The notes under the pieces: model-generated
Database searches by the model: none
Seen by the model: the letters and a program-made list of their open reading frames with translations, nothing else
Told to the model about the DNA's origin: nothing
Position numbers and translations under genes: made by a program
Assembly (NCBI GenBank): GCA_964036315.1
Contig: CAXIWW010000817.1
Coordinates: forward strand, 5,801,501 to 5,865,500
Length of the DNA: 64,000 nucleotides
Source: Acanthosepion esculentum
Taxonomy: Eukaryota; Mollusca; Cephalopoda; Sepiida; Sepiidae
Reading direction: 5' to 3'
Shown: piece after piece, positions 61,080 through 64,000 of the stretch
How positions within the stretch are numbered: the first letter of the stretch is position 1
Layout of the letters: each line of letters opens with the position of its first letter

Positions 61080-64000
61080 CGCCCTGTCCCAGAAATTCCC
61101 ACGCAGACGACCCGCCACCCAGGAGACAGTCCCAGAAAGTCCCAAGCAGACGACCCCCACCAAGGAGACAGTCCCAGAAAGACCCACGCAGACCACTCCC
61201 AGTCCCAGTAAGTCCCACGTAGACGACTCCCCACCCAGGAGACAGTCCCAGAAAGTCGCACGCAGACGACACCCCAGACAGGAGACAGTCCCAGAAAGTC
61301 CTACGCAGACGATCCCCAGTCCCAGAAAGTCCCACGCAGACGACCCCCAGTCCCACAAAGTCCCACGCAGACGACCCCCCACCCAGGAGAGAGTCCCAGA
61401 AAGACCCACGCAGACGACCCCCAGTCCCAGGTAGTCCCACGCAGACGACCCCAAGTCCCACGCAGACGAGACCGCACCCAGGAGACTGTCCCAGAAAGTC
61501 CCATGCAGACGACCCCCAGTCCCAGAAAGTCCCACGGAGACGACAACCCACCCAGGAGACAGTCCCAGAAAGTCCCACGCAGACGAACCCCAGTCCCAGA
61601 AAGTCCCACGCAGACGACTCCCCACCCAGCAGACAGTCCCAGAAAGTCCAACGCAGAAAACCCCCCACCCATGAAAGAGTCCAAGAATGACCCACGCAGA
61701 CGACCCCGAGTCAGAGAAAGTCCCCTGCAGACCACCCCCAACCCAGGAGACAGTCCCAGATATCCCAGGCAGACGACCCCACACCCAGGAGACAGTCCCA
61801 GAAAGTCCCACGTAGACGACCCCCAGTCCCACAAAGTCCCACGCAGACGACACCGCACCCAGGTGACTGTCAAAGAAAGACCCACGCAGACGACCCCCAG
61901 TCCCAGGAATCCCATGCAGAAGACCCCCACCCAGGAGACAGTCCCAGAAAGTCCCACGCACACGACCCCCAGTCCACGAAAGTCACACGCAGACGACCCC
62001 CAGACAGTAGACAGTCCCAGCAAGTCCCACGCAGACGAGACCCAGTCCCTGAAAGTCCCACGAAGACGACCCCCCACGCAGGAGACAGTCCTAGATATCC
62101 CACGCAGACGACCCCCCACCCAGGAGACAATCCAAGAAAGTCCCACGCAGACGACCCCCAGTCCAAGAAAGTCCAACGCAGACGACATCCAGACAGGAGA
62201 GTGTCCCAGCAAGTCCCACGCAGACGGCCCCCATTCCCAGAAAATCCCACGCAGACGAACACCCACCCAGGAGACAGTCCCACAAAGTCCCACGTAGACG
62301 ACACCCCACCCTGGAGACAGTCCCAGAAAGTCCCACGCAGACGACCCCGAGTCCCTTAAAGTCTCACACAAACGACCCCGCACCCAGGAGTCAGTCCTAG
62401 AAAGTCCCACGCAGACGACGCCCTGTCCCAGAAATTTCCCACGCAGACGACCCCCCACCCAGGAGACAGTCCCAGAAAGTCCCAAGCAGACGACCCCCAC
62501 CCAGGAGACAGTCCCAGAAAGACCCACGCAGACGACCACCCAGACAGGAGACAGTCCCAGAAAGTCCCACGCAGACGACCCCCCAGACAGGAGACAGTCC
62601 CAGAAGGTCCCACGCCGACGACCCCCAATCCAGGAGACAGTCGCAGAAAGTCCCAACAGTCGACACCCCACTCAGGAGACAGTCCCAGAAAGTCCCACGC
62701 AGACGACCCCCCATCCAGGAGACAGTCCCAGAAAGTACCACAGAGACGACCCCCAGTCCCAGAAAGTCCCACGCAGACGACCCCCCAACCAGGAGTCAGT
62801 CCCAGAACGTCCCAAACAGACGACTCCCCACACAGGAGACAGTCCCAGAAAGTCCCACGCAGACGACCCCCCATCCAGGAGACAGTCCCAGAAAGTACCA
62901 CAGAGACGACCCCCAGTCCCAGAAAATCCCACGCAGACGACCCCCAGTCCAAGAAAGTCGCACACACACGACCCCCAATCCCAGAAAGTCCCACGCAGAC
63001 GACCCCCAGTCCCAGAAAATCCCACGCAGACGACCCACCACCCAGGAGTCAGTCCCAGAAAGTCCCTAGTAGACGACACCCTGTCCCAGAAATTCCCACG
63101 CAGACGACCCCCCAGACAGGAGACAGTCCCAGAAAGTCCCACGCAGACGACCCCCCAGACAGGAGACAGTCCCAGAAAGTCCCACGCAGACGACCCCCCG
63201 ACAGGAGACAGTCCAAGAATGTCCCACGCAGACGACCCCCAGTCCCAGAAAGTCCCACGCAGACGACCCCCCACCCAGGAGACAGTCCCAGAAGTTCCCA
63301 CGCCGACGACCCCCAATCCAGGAGACAGTCGCAGAAAGTCCCAACAGTCGACCCCCCACCCAGGAGACAGTCCCAGAAAGTCCCACGCAGACGACCCCAG
63401 TCCAAGAGAGTCCCACACACACGACCCCCAATCCCAGAAAGTCCCACGCAGACGACCCCCAGTCCCAGAAAGTCCCTCGCAGACGACCCCCCACCCAGGA
63501 GACAGTCCAAGAAAGTCCCAAACAGACGACCCGAAATCATAGAAAGTCCCACGCAGACGACCCCCAGTCCCAGAAAGTCCCACGTAGACGACCCCCCACC
63601 CAGGAGACAGTCCCAGAAAGACCCACGCAGACGACCCGAAATCATAGAAAGTCCCACGCAGACGACCCCCAGTCCCAGAAAGTCCCTCGCAGACGACCCC
63701 CCACCCAAGAGACAGTCCCAGAAAGTCCCACGCAGACGACCCGAAATCATAGAAAGTCCCACGCAGACGACCCCCAGTCCCAGAAAGTCCCACGTAGACG
63801 ACCCCCCACCCAGGAGACAGTCCCAGAAAGACCCACGCAGACGACCCCCAGTCCCAGAAAGTCCCACGCAGACGACCCCCTACCCAGGAGACAGTCCCAG
63901 AAAGTCCATGCAGACGACCCCCAGTACAAGAAAGTCCCACGCAGATGAGCCCCAGTCCCAGAAAGTCCCACGCCGACGACCCCCAATCCAGGAGACAGTC
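61080..64000. repeat. Heterogeneous right-hand section of the 31/43-bp array
   Basis: From about 61080 the long near-identical repeats stop, and monomers carry many private variants ('cgaccccgagtc', 'aaagaatgacccac', 'agatatcccaggc'), much as in the 8.3-18 kb section. Some recur from that section, for example the 'gagagtgtcccagcaag' monomer (62199, also at 11236 and 13438). The array is still uninterrupted at the window end. Confidence 0.75.
63436..63860. repeat. 105-bp higher-order repeat, about 4 copies
   Basis: 'cccgaaatcatagaaag' occurs at 63530, 63635 and 63740, exactly 105 bp apart, which equals 31+31+43. Flanking units on each side keep the same monomer order but lack the 'gaaatcat' variant. 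'cacgtagacg' and 'ccctcgcagacg' alternate between units. Confidence 0.85.

Larger units (their letters stand above)
8344..64000. repeat. 31/43-bp C-rich satellite array (continues beyond window)
   Basis: The landmarks 'agtcccagaaagtccc' and 'cacgcagacgacccc' repeat without interruption for 55.7 kb. The short monomer is 31 bp (14 C, 9 A, 6 G, 2 T on the + strand). The long monomer adds 12 bases ('ccacccaggaga' or the variants 'ccagacaggaga' and 'ccacctagaaga') and is 42 or 43 bp depending on the C run. Single-base variants such as 'catgcag', 'cagatga' and 'agaaattccc' tag individual monomers and let longer repeats be traced. The array contains several tiers of higher-order repeats listed separately. 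No stop codon occurs in the consensus in any frame, so very long spurious frames cover both strands. I do not recognise the family. No gene, transposon or unique island interrupts it. Confidence 0.95.

Noticed and set aside
8344..64000. CRISPR array
   Set aside because: About 31-bp repeats at short intervals might suggest one, but there are no unique spacers: the DNA between repeats is itself the repeat or a fixed 12-bp segment. No cas genes, and the context is eukaryotic.
8344..64000. Telomeric repeat or telomere-associated simple sequence
   Set aside because: C-rich, but the unit does not resemble known telomere motifs and is 31-43 bp long; no short simple repeat is present at either window end.

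Overview
The window is 64 kb of eukaryotic tandemly repeated DNA. I find no protein-coding gene, tRNA, rRNA or recognisable transposon coding region. Three unrelated tandem-repeat families and one AT-rich element account for nearly every base. The organism cannot be named from the sequence. The AT-rich non-coding flank, the kilobase-scale higher-order repeats and the absence of genes point to heterochromatin or a repeat-rich region of an animal genome (an arthropod or other invertebrate is a guess), not to a bacterium or virus.

Layout: (1) 1-382, about one and a half copies of an AT-rich element with a 258-bp period. (2) 383-3213, about 39 copies of a 73-bp monomer, mostly arranged as a three-monomer, 219-bp higher-order repeat. 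(3) 3214-3498, another copy of the same AT-rich element, so the 73-bp array is bracketed by it. (4) 3499-3576, a 78-bp single-copy spacer. (5) 3577-8343, about 79 copies of a 60-bp monomer, with one internal 216-bp block in inverted orientation. (6) 8344-64000, running off the window end, a 55.7-kb array (87% of the window) of a C-rich monomer that occurs in a 31-bp form and a 42/43-bp form carrying 12 extra bases.

The large array is the most interesting part. From about 23.6 to 61 kb it is built of nested, almost identical higher-order repeats: 2217 bp, 2393 bp (containing a 263-bp triplicate), 1622 bp, 1511 bp, 698 bp, 1878 bp, and a 4.4-4.8 kb block present three times. The left part (8.3-23 kb) and the last 3 kb are more heterogeneous. 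Copies often differ by whole-monomer sums (74 = 31+43, 117 = 31+43+43, 135 = 31x3+42), the footprint expected of unequal exchange or replication slippage in register with the monomer.

The monomer has no stop codon in any of its six frames, and 31 and 43 both leave remainder 1 when divided by 3. Long overlapping open frames (up to 1043 codons on +, 937 on -) therefore run through the array on both strands. I read them as arithmetic by-products of the repeat, not genes. Boundaries and repeat offsets were worked out by eye and should be read as accurate to a few bases for offsets and roughly a monomer for edges.
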